A stretch of 53,239 nucleotides of DNA from Veillonellaceae bacterium SB90 (lineage in GTDB: Bacteria; Bacillota; Negativicutes; Selenomonadales; Selenomonadaceae): assembly GCA_902364065.1 (NCBI GenBank), contig CABJCJ010000017.1, forward strand, positions 1 to 53,239, written 5' to 3'. Shown in pieces: positions 17,485 to 25,312 of this stretch. Each line of letters starts with the position of its first letter. Positions within the stretch are counted from its first letter, which is position 1. The position numbers were made by a program, and so were the translations under genes. The notes under the pieces were generated by a model. The model saw only the letters and a program-made list of their open reading frames with translations, was not told the DNA's origin and made no database searches.

Positions 17485-17602
17485 TCAGACGTGCCCTGCC
17501 CCGCGTTGTCGTCATTCCGGTTAGACGACAAGTTATTCAGATTGACCGAGCGTGAGCCGCACGACGACCCGTCGCCCCAAGAACCGCCGACAAGAGCACG
17601 GG
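17485..17602 (-). repeat. DGR template repeat (TR)
   Basis: A 118-bp stretch aligning without gaps to the variable repeat at an offset of 254 bases. In the core 17485-17579 there are 14 differences, each at a plus-strand T in TR (A on the sense strand), out of 19 such positions; no other base differs. The changes give all three alternatives (5 to G, 4 to T, 5 to C in sense). Three further differences form one adjacent codon (17580-17582, TCT versus GAC). In the fibre frame TR would read NLNNLSSNRNDDNAGQGT, rich in Asn codons as expected of a DGR template. The spacer to the reverse transcriptase (17351-17484) has no gene but carries two AGCCAAAAT copies. Confidence 0.95.
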
Positions 17603-17691
17603 CGGTACATAAGCCCTCTATAAAAAGTCCAGATGGACTATTACAGACATGTGGATAAAATCAAAAAAAAATCAAGCCGCTCGACCTGCGA

Positions 17692-17708
17692 CCCGGCGTC
17701 CCGCCGGG
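17692..17708 (-). other. GC-rich stem-loop just downstream of the variable repeat
   Basis: A perfect 7-bp inverted repeat CCCGGCG/CGCCGGG around a 3-base loop, nine bases beyond the fibre stop codon. DGRs often need a hairpin or cruciform directly 3' of the variable repeat for retrohoming, and its place fits. A run of nine A's on the plus strand (17663-17671) lies beyond it, so it could instead act as a terminator of the late transcript. Confidence 0.55.
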
Positions 17709-17716
17709 CCACGCGA

Positions 17717-19879
17717 CTAGAGAATAGCGGCCCTCGGCTCAGACGCGCCCCGCCCCGCGCGGCCGTCATACCGGAGAGACGACAAGAGATTCAGAGAGAC
17801 CGAGCGCGAGCCGCACGACGACCCGGCGCCCCAGTCACCGCCGACAAGAGCACGGGTCAGCACACCATAAGAATGGCCGTAGATGTTCGTAGAGCCGTCA
17901 ACGTTGATATTGGCAACACTGCGTCCATCCTCTTGCCATCCGTAGCCAATCAGCCAATGGCTACCTTCTGTGCTGGTGGTCTGCGAGGTACTCCCCTGCA
18001 TATCCGACATATGGCCGCCACTACTGTCGTTCGAGTAGTAGTTCGGGTGGCCACTGATATCCGACGTCCACTGCCACATCCAGCCGCAGCAGTCCTCGCA
18101 GCCGATGTTCGAGATCATGCGCCTGCCTGCCGTGTCTACATGGCCGCCCGTCGTATTTGCGTCAGCTGAGCCTTTGATGTTTGTTTTCTCATTGGACCCC
18201 TTCGCGAAAGCGACGTACTGATCACGTGATATCAGGTGCTTCTTGACCTTCGCAAACTCCTCGACAAAAAGTTCGCCGTGGAATTTCTTCGTGCTCTCGC
18301 CATCAGCAGCAACGCCGCCGTAGGACGATACGAGACTGGAGCCATCCCAAGAGTCGAGATAGATATCGACCCACTGACTGCCGTCCCATACCATGCCCTC
18401 ATTCTCGGCCGTCGCGCGGAACTTGAGGTCCCACACCGACGCCGGTAGAATATCGCCAGCGACGTAGCCGGAGAGCGTGTGGCCGGAAATAGTACCGACG
18501 TCCGCACACAAGCAATGGAAGCCGCCCAGTTTGCGCGAACTATCCGCCGTATACTTTGTCGGCACGGTACTGTTCGGCGATACGACCAGCTTCAGCGCAT
18601 CGCCGTCGGCGCAGGCATAGACGTAGAAGTCTTTCCCCTTACGGTTAACGGCCTGTGTGTAGTCAAGCTGGCACTCCCAGACGACGTTGCCGTCATTGTA
18701 CGTACTGCCTATTGTCGTCGGGAAGGACGGTGTAAGAGTAGAGCTCGTACCTGCGGTTGTGCATCGATAGTAGTATGTCGTATGCCCGGATGTCGGATAG
18801 ACTACATCGCCGACGGCATAAGCGTGCGATGCCTGCCACTCTTGTGCGTCCGTATCCCAAGCTGCATCTTTGGAAATATCCAATGTGATAGCCGCCTTTG
18901 ACTCATAGCCATTGCCGCCAACATTGACGAGGATATACGTAGGAGACACAAGCGCCGTGCGCGTCGTCGAATCAGCCTGGAACTGGCCGCTACGATAATA
19001 GAAATTATACATATGCGCCGCCGCAATGCTTTGTACCTTCTGAAAGATATTGGCATGGGCGTCTAAGGACGTATTGTGCTTCGCAAAGGCTTTAGCGTGG
19101 GCGTCCTCGTTATTATTATGCGCCGTACGTTGTGTATCAAATTCGACGGGTTCATCGCCAGAGAACTCAGCGATAAGCTTATCGCCATCTTTGATCGCCA
19201 AGGCTTTGCCAGCACCGACAACACCCTTATTCTCGTTATGCCACACATTCGAGGCCCTACGATAGGTGAGCGCCTGGCCATCTTGAAGATTATCGATTTC
19301 CACATTCACGCCCGCGAGCTGTCCTGCATTGCCAGCTACATTGACAGGCATGACGCCATTCGCATTAAGCCGTACCAGCTTGTTCGGTGTAGTCGCCAAT
19401 GTGCCGGATGCGGGTTCTGCAAGATCAGATTTCGTGAGCACATTCTCGTAGCCGACAAGGTCCTCAACGTGCAGGCTTAGAATGAGATGCCACGCATCAG
19501 ACTGCCACATATATATGCGACCGTTATCTGTGTCCCAGTACACATCGCCGGAAGTATTGCCTGTCTGCGGGCGGCTCGCAAGACTGCCTGCCGACTGCTT
19601 ACCAAAAGAATCAGAGCGCATGCCACCATTCTTTGCAACATCAAAAAGGTACAGCCAGTTGTCATTCGCCTTATTACGCACGTAGAATTTATCATCTTCT
19701 ACCTTGATCTGATAGGGCTCAGGTTCGACCTGCTCACTGCCGTCAGAATTATGCGTCCGGATATTATTGAGAAATTGATAGATTCTCGGCATCTCGGACA
19801 TGTATTTCAAAGCAAATTCATTGAGTGTATCACCGCCAATGCGATAATCCAATATATTCTTCTCCGCTAGCTTTGCCAT
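17717..19879 (-). CDS. Tail fibre / receptor-binding protein, DGR target
   Basis: A 720-residue protein starting at ATG 19879 (AGGT six bases upstream; a GTG two codons earlier is too close to it). The N-terminus probably attaches to the tail. The middle is beta-rich and repeat-like, with YPTSGHTTYYYRCTTAG as in carbohydrate-binding fibre modules. The last 200 or so residues resemble the C-type lectin/formylglycine-enzyme fold of DGR variable proteins, with GCEDCCGWMWQWTSD. The C-terminal 40 residues are the variable repeat: compared with TR, nine residues differ at adenine-containing codons (Asp to Ala, Asn to Ser, Leu, Leu, Tyr and Arg, Asp to Gly, Gln to Arg, Thr to Ala). It likely binds the host receptor and its ligand surface is diversified. 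Confidence 0.9.
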   Translation of the reverse strand: MAKLAEKNILDYRIGGDTLNEFALKYMSEMPRIYQFLNNIRTHNSDGSEQVEPEPYQIKVEDDKFYVRNKANDNWLYLFDVAKNGGMRSDSFGKQSAGSLASRPQTGNTSGDVYWDTDNGRIYMWQSDAWHLILSLHVEDLVGYENVLTKSDLAEPASGTLATTPNKLVRLNANGVMPVNVAGNAGQLAGVNVEIDNLQDGQALTYRRASNVWHNENKGVVGAGKALAIKDGDKLIAEFSGDEPVEFDTQRTAHNNNEDAHAKAFAKHNTSLDAHANIFQKVQSIAAAHMYNFYYRSGQFQADSTTRTALVSPTYILVNVGGNGYESKAAITLDISKDAAWDTDAQEWQASHAYAVGDVVYPTSGHTTYYYRCTTAGTSSTLTPSFPTTIGSTYNDGNVVWECQLDYTQAVNRKGKDFYVYACADGDALKLVVSPNSTVPTKYTADSSRKLGGFHCLCADVGTISGHTLSGYVAGDILPASVWDLKFRATAENEGMVWDGSQWVDIYLDSWDGSSLVSSYGGVAADGESTKKFHGELFVEEFAKVKKHLISRDQYVAFAKGSNEKTNIKGSADANTTGGHVDTAGRRMISNIGCEDCCGWMWQWTSDISGHPNYYSNDSSGGHMSDMQGSTSQTTSTEGSHWLIGYGWQEDGRSVANINVDGSTNIYGHSYGVLTRALVGGDWGAGSSCGSRSVSLNLLSSLRYDGRAGRGASEPRAAIL
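17739..17856 (-). repeat. DGR variable repeat (VR) at the 3' end of the fibre gene
   Basis: The counterpart of the template repeat, encoding GGDWGAGSSCGSRSVSLNLL and the residues after it. Similarity fades at both edges. On the 3' side a degenerate match continues to a shared CTAG that forms the fibre stop codon here. The short shared GTCTGA at 17739-17744 may be part of the initiation region; a long G/C-only IMH is not obvious. Confidence 0.93.
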
Positions 19880-19881
19880 TC

Positions 19882-21378
19882 TCACACCTCCACCACATCA
19901 TAAGATATTGAATTAAAGATAGTCACGCCACCACGACCCCAGAGCATCGTACTCACGCTCCTCTCGTGATCCACACACCGCGTTTCACTCCTGAGCGCTT
20001 CCTGCGCTACAAGCGGCATACTGCTTGCATAAATCTTCTCAAAGTTAAAGCACACATCTTCGGAATTGGTAAAGAAGGCCCTGCCCGGTGTAGCCGCGAT
20101 AGACCGCCGGCTTGAATAAACAGTTTCACTATTTTTATATATCCAGTCCGCACTTTGTGGCTGCTTGATGCCTATAACAACATTTCCCACACGTATGTAT
20201 TCATCCGCATAAGTGGTATGCAAAGGCGTCGTATCGGCACATACATGCTTGACAAGAATATCATGGTTCGATGTCAGCGTTTTAAGCTGAAATTTCCAAA
20301 GCATATCACTGCCATCATCGTCCTGAATCGTATCGTCCAATACATATAAGCCGTGCAGCTTTAAGATATAGACTTTCCCATTTGCTTCTACAGCATCAAC
20401 AATTCCGGCATTGTACTTCCGCCTAAACCAACCGCCTGTGCTTGCATCATAAAAGAGGAAAGACGCCATGCCTGAGATAATCCATACTTGATTCAGGCTC
20501 GGAATATACCGCAGTCTCACATTGGCGGGTAAGGTTTCTATATCCTGAAAGACCTTTTGCCCGATATCAGTCGCCATCATATCGCCGTAGCGATTCGTCG
20601 TCAGAACAGCCTGCACTCGGGTCTCGCCAAGTACGCAGGCGCTGCCGGCAAGCGCGATGCAAGCATGATATGTCTTACAGTCAATCTGCCGACCAATCTC
20701 AGATAGGGACCAATCGGGATAAGATCCGGATAGATGGTATGCATGACGATTGTTTTTGAAGATCAGCATATCGCTGGATAGTGACGTTACCCCGACTATA
20801 TCACCGCCATCTTTATACCCGACCTGTAGCCATTGACTGGAGCTGGCATCATCGGATTTCTGTGTCCAATTCGTTTCATCTCCGACACCCGAAAATTTGA
20901 GGACATCGTCATAAAAAGTACAGATGCGGCCATTCTTGATAAAGCACCCACGCGAAACATCAGGCGAGTCTGCAATGGTTTCAAGCGTGCCGCCATGATA
21001 ATACTGCAGCTTGCCGCCCGAAGCGATGATAACACCATCCTCCCAAGCTGCATACTGCACTTCTGCTGCGCCAGTCAATATACCCTTGCTCGTGAGTTTG
21101 CCGTCATCAAGCAGATATACTTTACGGTCGCTATCGACCAGCAAGAGCTTATCCTCGATACTGTCATAGATAATACCGTCAAATACTACCGATGTGTCCT
21201 TGTATACGGCTTTATCACCGGCAACCGTTTTGAGCTGGCCTTTGTAGATCTCGACATTTACAGCCTGAGATAATTCGTTGTCAGCAATATTCTCTACGGC
21301 ATCCGTCGTGTTCAGGCCACCCGAAAAATCGGCATATCGGATATTCTGAACATTTGCGTGCTTGCTTGCCAAACGCAT
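19882..21378 (-). CDS. Tail hub / stabilisation protein (P22 gp10-like)
   Basis: A 498-residue protein that starts at MRLASKHANVQ (ATG at 21378 behind a GGGGTGATG stretch); the upstream in-frame extension lacks a start with good context. It opens with NIRYADFSGGLNTTDA, a phrase typical of podoviral tail tubular B/gp10-type proteins, followed by many short beta-strand repeats (KVYLLDDGKL, QYYHGGTLETIAD) that suggest a beta-propeller. It lies between the adaptors and the fibre, which suits a tail nozzle or hub. Confidence 0.75.
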   Translation of the reverse strand: MRLASKHANVQNIRYADFSGGLNTTDAVENIADNELSQAVNVEIYKGQLKTVAGDKAVYKDTSVVFDGIIYDSIEDKLLLVDSDRKVYLLDDGKLTSKGILTGAAEVQYAAWEDGVIIASGGKLQYYHGGTLETIADSPDVSRGCFIKNGRICTFYDDVLKFSGVGDETNWTQKSDDASSSQWLQVGYKDGGDIVGVTSLSSDMLIFKNNRHAYHLSGSYPDWSLSEIGRQIDCKTYHACIALAGSACVLGETRVQAVLTTNRYGDMMATDIGQKVFQDIETLPANVRLRYIPSLNQVWIISGMASFLFYDASTGGWFRRKYNAGIVDAVEANGKVYILKLHGLYVLDDTIQDDDGSDMLWKFQLKTLTSNHDILVKHVCADTTPLHTTYADEYIRVGNVVIGIKQPQSADWIYKNSETVYSSRRSIAATPGRAFFTNSEDVCFNFEKIYASSMPLVAQEALRSETRCVDHERSVSTMLWGRGGVTIFNSISYDVVEV

Positions 21379-21382
21379 GGCA

Positions 21383-21844
21383 TCACCCCACTCCTGCTTG
21401 CAGCGCTTGTGCGATCTCGCTCTGGATGCTACTATCCTGAGAGATATCAAACTCGTTTTCATTGAGCAATATCTTGATGGCAATCTTAATAGCCAGGCTA
21501 TTCAAGATACTGAGCCGGAACGGCAGCGAGCTTGTACGTGCCATATCCGCGGGCATCTTATAATAGCGGATATGTGCCTTTTCTGCATCTGTCAAGAGAT
21601 GTACCGTACCGCCCGTAATACGGATTGGATACAAGCCACACGTCCGGAAGAATCCGTCCGGAACCATATCTCCCTCCGCAAGATCTTTCTCCTCAATCAA
21701 ATCAGGATAGTGCGCCGCAGCAAGAAGCGCTGTCAGGTCATGTACCGCCGTATTGAGAGCAAAAATACACGCGGCGTCATCATACTCGTTGGATATGTCA
21801 TGCATAGATGCTCTCATGCGATTGATTGCTTCCGTCACCTGCAT
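21383..21844 (-). CDS. Head-tail adaptor-like protein
   Basis: A 153-residue helical protein (MQVTEAINRMRASMHDISNE...) with GGAGGT before the ATG, directly adjoining the gene before it. Length, helix content and position after another adaptor suggest a tail-tube or adaptor-type connector of the DUF6682-like kind. The assignment rests mainly on position. Confidence 0.6.
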   Translation of the reverse strand: MQVTEAINRMRASMHDISNEYDDAACIFALNTAVHDLTALLAAAHYPDLIEEKDLAEGDMVPDGFFRTCGLYPIRITGGTVHLLTDAEKAHIRYYKMPADMARTSSLPFRLSILNSLAIKIAIKILLNENEFDISQDSSIQSEIAQALQAGVG

Positions 21845-22429
21845 CTATACCACCTCCGCCCAGCTGTGCACATCTGGAATCCGTGAGAACGCCATGTTGC
21901 CGACAACCTTCGCCACGCCATCCGCGATGAGCTGCATGACAGCCGTATCCTGCTGACCACTTCCTTGCAGGATGAGGATTGTCGCCTTCTTGATCAGCGT
22001 CTTGAAGAAAGGCGGCAGGTCCATATCCTGCTCGAGGTCATCCATAGTGAGGTCAACGAAGAATGGCTTGTAGACTAGCGTGACGGCCTTGCTCTTGGTG
22101 CAGAGTTTCGCCCCGACGATGCGGTAGCTGTGCTCCGTGAGCTCCCCGTCCTTCGTCTGCGGCTCCATAGTGCGTGCATCCCCGTCGTAGGCGCTCACGA
22201 TCTGCAGGAAGTCCTCCGGCAAGGCGAAGCCCTCACCATCGTCTTCCACCTTCTGGAGCTCCGCTCGCTTATCCAGCAGGCTGCTCGTCTGCTCGGCCAA
22301 AGTATTGTAGAGGTAAGCCGCCACCTCGTTGAGCGCCTGCAGGATATCGTAGTCGCTGTAGTGCGCCGCATCCATGTCCTTGATTTCCGGCGCCATGCGG
22401 ACCGCCAGGATGATATCGTTCGGCGTCAT
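21845..22429 (-). CDS. Head-tail adaptor (T7 gp11/DUF6682-like)
   Basis: A 194-residue protein starting at MTPNDIILAVRMAPEI (ATG at 22429, GGAGG eight bases upstream). The pattern of an N-terminal helical domain with ALNEVAAYLYNTLAE, a central LPEDFLQIVSA beta segment, and a helical C-terminus with KATILILQG is typical of podoviral head-tail adaptors. It is encoded downstream of the capsid gene, as expected. Confidence 0.7.
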   Translation of the reverse strand: MTPNDIILAVRMAPEIKDMDAAHYSDYDILQALNEVAAYLYNTLAEQTSSLLDKRAELQKVEDDGEGFALPEDFLQIVSAYDGDARTMEPQTKDGELTEHSYRIVGAKLCTKSKAVTLVYKPFFVDLTMDDLEQDMDLPPFFKTLIKKATILILQGSGQQDTAVMQLIADGVAKVVGNMAFSRIPDVHSWAEVV

Positions 22430-22430
22430 C

Positions 22431-22760
22431 TCAAACACCTCCCGAGCAGGCCTTGAAGAGTTCCGGGTAGCGCCTTATCATGCGGTCGCGGGCGGCGGTA
22501 TCATGGACCTCGAGATATGCCCTGGCATCTGCATCGTGCTGGACGTCAGCCAGGATGCGCACCGTGCCCATGTCGATATGCGCCACGCGGCGGAAGCAGC
22601 GCGTAGGATCAAAGCCATCCGTCTTGCGATCCTCATAATTCTGCTGCAGGACGTCGTCATCGCATCCCGCCTTGACGATATGATCCCGCCCGTCATGTCG
22701 AACGAAGTACGTCTTCTCCGTATCGCCGGCATCTGTAAGGTCATATACCTTCTCATCCAC
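22431..22760 (-). CDS. Hypothetical virion-region protein
   Basis: A 109-residue, acidic protein (MDEKVYDLTDAGDTEKTYFV). I chose the GTG at 22760 because AGGAGG lies eight bases upstream; a GTG nine bases earlier overlaps that site. It sits between the capsid terminator and the adaptor genes, where small decoration or connector proteins are often encoded. There is no recognised domain. Confidence 0.6.
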   Translation of the reverse strand: MDEKVYDLTDAGDTEKTYFVRHDGRDHIVKAGCDDDVLQQNYEDRKTDGFDPTRCFRRVAHIDMGTVRILADVQHDADARAYLEVHDTAARDRMIRRYPELFKACSGGV

Positions 22761-22774
22761 TGTACCCACCTCCT

Positions 22775-22800
22775 AAAAAGAGGGCGGGAGACCGCCCTCT
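22775..22800 (-). terminator. Intrinsic terminator after the capsid gene
   Basis: On the minus strand a perfect 9-bp stem (AGAGGGCGG/CCGCCCTCT, 22779-22800) with a 4-base loop is followed by TTTTT. It lies 10 bases after the capsid stop codon and just before the next gene, so it probably lowers readthrough and sets the high capsid to low connector ratio. Confidence 0.85.
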
Positions 22801-22810
22801 TGGACTATCC

Positions 22811-23674
22811 TTATGCGCCAATCGTGATGATGGCCTGACCGGACTCGCCGCGCAGCTCCAGCGTCATCTCGCCCGTGATTACGCCAGCCTTGCCGTCGCT
22901 GTCATCCGGCAGCATCTTCTTCGTGAAGGGGCGCAGCCATGCAACCGCAAGATAAGACGGGTCCAGAACGAACATCGTCTTGTCATCGAGGAAGCGCGAG
23001 GCGACAATCTCGATGCGGCCGAAGTCCGTGTCGACGACATCGATGGCCTCGACGACCTTCTTCTTCGCCGCGTCGATGTTCTTCGTGTTCGACGTCGTGA
23101 GCGCCGAGACCGCGCGCTTATTCGTGCCGGACACAATGAGCTTCGACGGCGTGCCGCCGTGCTCCCAGGCCGCCTGCAGGGCGTCCGTGATGACGTTCAT
23201 CGTCACCTTGGTATCCGTCTTGGCGTTCGTCGTAACGAGGCCCGGGATGCCAGCGAACGTGCGCGCTACCGTCTTGGAGCCTGCCGCATCCGTCTTCTGC
23301 GTCGTGATGGCGAGTTCCAGGTCCTTGCCGAGCTCCTTCATTGCCTTGAGCATCTGATAGGCCAGCTCATCCGAAACGCCGGCCTTATCGACCGCCTGCT
23401 GCGTCGCCGTGACCGAGTAGCCGCGCTTCATGATCTGCGTGTGGTTGCCCTTGCGCGTGCGCGCCGGAGCATCTGCCGCCACATCCTTCTCGCCCTCGAT
23501 ATGAGCGTTCACGGCAGCCGCCGCCAGCTCATCCTCAGGGAATTCGTGATAGGTTGCCTTTGCCTTCGTCTTGCCGATCATCGTCGTGATTGGCGTATCC
23601 GTCGGCGAAATATTGGTGATGACGTCCGTGAGGTCTTCACGGTTCGTCGGCTCATCATACGTATATCTAGCCAT
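22811..23674 (-). CDS. Major capsid protein (SU10-like, DUF5309)
   Basis: Forms the icosahedral head shell. The 287-residue protein starts MARYTYDEPTNREDLTDVI and contains ISPTDTPITTMIGKTKA, RGYSVTATQQAVDKAG and, near the end, RIEIVASRFLDDKTMFVLD, the order seen in SU10-type/DUF5309 capsid proteins of the HK97 fold. AAGGAG precedes the ATG. It lies directly downstream of the scaffold gene and ends at a strong terminator. Confidence 0.88.
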   Translation of the reverse strand: MARYTYDEPTNREDLTDVITNISPTDTPITTMIGKTKAKATYHEFPEDELAAAAVNAHIEGEKDVAADAPARTRKGNHTQIMKRGYSVTATQQAVDKAGVSDELAYQMLKAMKELGKDLELAITTQKTDAAGSKTVARTFAGIPGLVTTNAKTDTKVTMNVITDALQAAWEHGGTPSKLIVSGTNKRAVSALTTSNTKNIDAAKKKVVEAIDVVDTDFGRIEIVASRFLDDKTMFVLDPSYLAVAWLRPFTKKMLPDDSDGKAGVITGEMTLELRGESGQAIITIGA

Positions 23675-23688
23675 AGTCGTTCTCCTTC

Positions 23689-24786
23689 TTACATGAAACC
23701 CGCCCGTCTGAGGGCGGCAATCTGCTGCTTCGTATCAAGGCCCCGGAGCTTGCGCGCGTTGAATGGCTCGCGCGTCTTGCCAGCGGCCTGCCCTGGCGTC
23801 TCCGTCTTGGGCGGCTCCGGCTTCGGCGCGGGAGTGGTTGGCGTCCCCTGCGCCGGTGCCTTTGCCTTCATCAACTCGGAACGCACATACGCCCAGTGCT
23901 CCTTCAGGATCTTCGTATCCGCCGTCGTAGCCTGATTGTTGAAGAACCGCTGCTTCGCCTGAGCGATGGCCATCGCCTTCTGCGCGCCCTCCGGAGAGGA
24001 CTGTCCGAGCTTGAACAGATAAACATCATAGTTGTTGTCGATTTCCGGCGTCATCGGGTCTTTCTGCGCCTCCGCTACGAAGCTGCGCACCTCCTCGATG
24101 ACGGCACTCTGATTGGCCTGCTGAGAGGCCTGCTGCTGGGAGTTGCGGACGATGACACGCTGCAGGGCGAAGTTGTGCTCCGGGTCGAACTGGTTGAACT
24201 CGCCCGGCGCGATACCGAGATCCTTCTCTGCCTGTGCAACGGCGGCCTTATAGTCACTCGAGACGCCCGTCTCCGGATTGGCCTTGTCGGCTTCCGGCTC
24301 CTGCGTCCCCTGCTTGACCTTGAGAGCGGCCATCATGGCATCGACCTGTCGGCGCTCATCGGCCAGGGCCTGCGTCTTACGCGTATAGTCCGCCTGCCGC
24401 TGGTAGCCGTTCTTGAGCTCCGACAGCTTGACCTTGACCGGCTTGCCGTCCACCGTGATCTCATACTCCGGGTCATCCTCAGCAGGGGCCTCTTCGGTCT
24501 GTCCTGCCTGCTCCCCTTTCTGCTCTGGCTCAGGCTTCTTCTCATCCGTGTCATGATCAAGGTAGCCGTGCTGGCGCAGGTACGCCAGCTGGTCGCCAGC
24601 AGTCATATTGCCGAGCTCCTGGAAATTCGGCTCGCTGTCCTCGTTGGCTGCAGCGTCCTCTGTACTTTCCGGCGTCTCCTGCTCCGTCTGCTCATTCGCC
24701 TTCTCTTCAGCCGCCGTCTCCGGTGCCTGCTGTGTCTCGTCCATCATGGGTGTGGACTGTTCATTGACTTGGTCCATGTTCTCCAT
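23689..24786 (-). CDS. Scaffolding protein
   Basis: A 365-residue, very acidic, Gln- and Glu-rich protein. The start at 24786 has GGAG at seven bases. The N-terminal third is disordered (runs of Glu, Thr, Ala). It then has EITVDGKPVKVKLSELKNGY followed by YTRKTQALADE, a module common in phage scaffolding proteins, and ends in a basic helical tail (FNARKLRGLDTKQQIAALRR) of the kind that binds the coat. It is encoded right before the capsid gene. Confidence 0.82.
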   Translation of the reverse strand: MENMDQVNEQSTPMMDETQQAPETAAEEKANEQTEQETPESTEDAAANEDSEPNFQELGNMTAGDQLAYLRQHGYLDHDTDEKKPEPEQKGEQAGQTEEAPAEDDPEYEITVDGKPVKVKLSELKNGYQRQADYTRKTQALADERRQVDAMMAALKVKQGTQEPEADKANPETGVSSDYKAAVAQAEKDLGIAPGEFNQFDPEHNFALQRVIVRNSQQQASQQANQSAVIEEVRSFVAEAQKDPMTPEIDNNYDVYLFKLGQSSPEGAQKAMAIAQAKQRFFNNQATTADTKILKEHWAYVRSELMKAKAPAQGTPTTPAPKPEPPKTETPGQAAGKTREPFNARKLRGLDTKQQIAALRRAGFM

Positions 24787-24788
24787 CT

Positions 24789-25055
24789 TCATTCTCCTTT
24801 ATCGTCTGTGTCTTCGGGGCCAGCTACGGCAGCTTCCTGCACACCAGCGAGTTTCTCGAGCTGCTGGATTCTCGCCTCGAGCTTCCCAACTCTGTCCTCT
24901 AGCTTCCTGCGGTCCTTCTGGACGACTTTCATCTCTTCGCTCATGCCCTCGAGGGCCTGATTCGTGAGCGCCAGCTGCTCACTCAGCACCGTGATGAGCG
25001 TGCGCTTGTTGCCTTCCAGCACCTCGCAGAGCTTGAATCCTTTCCAAAGTCCCAT
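24789..25055 (-). CDS. Coiled-coil protein of the head operon
   Basis: An 88-residue protein starting at MGLWKGFKLCEVLEGN (ATG at 25055, GGAG seven bases upstream). It has a long heptad-rich segment (MKVVQKDRRKLEDRVGKLE, then ARIQQLEKLA) and an acidic tail, and overlaps the scaffold frame by a few bases. It may be a scaffold cofactor or capsid-assembly protein; the function is inferred from position only. Confidence 0.6.
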   Translation of the reverse strand: MGLWKGFKLCEVLEGNKRTLITVLSEQLALTNQALEGMSEEMKVVQKDRRKLEDRVGKLEARIQQLEKLAGVQEAAVAGPEDTDDKGE

Positions 25056-25057
25056 AA

Positions 25058-25312
25058 TCATTCTCCTTCTTCTGCCTGCTGCCGATCCGCAATGCGCCCG
25101 GCCTGGACGTCGCGGACGAACTCATCCTCAATAGCTTGATACGCCTGGAGCTCCGCCACCAGCCTGCGCTCCAGCTCCATATTGCTGGGCTTGCTGAGCC
25201 GCTCCAAAGCCTGCGCCCGCTTGCGGCTGAGCATTGGCCGAAGATACTCCAGCGAAGTTTCGGCTTCCCTGCCCGCCGCGATCAGGCGGCTGCGCTCCAA
25301 TTCCTGCTCCAT
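25058..25312 (-). CDS. Small helical protein overlapping the portal gene
   Basis: An 84-residue ORF starting at MEQELERSRLIAAG, chosen because AGAGGAGG precedes that ATG; two in-frame ATGs further upstream lack this. Its first 185 bases overlap the 3' end of the portal gene in another frame. The protein is highly charged and helical (RPMLSRKRAQALERLSK, ELERRLVAELQAY). A head-assembly cofactor role is possible; it is not recognised. Confidence 0.62.
   Translation of the reverse strand: MEQELERSRLIAAGREAETSLEYLRPMLSRKRAQALERLSKPSNMELERRLVAELQAYQAIEDEFVRDVQAGRIADRQQAEEGE

Noticed and set aside
17717..17860. Fibre-end differences as plain duplication or sequence errors
   Set aside because: The differences fall only on template adenines in the core and a DGR-type reverse transcriptase lies beside the template.
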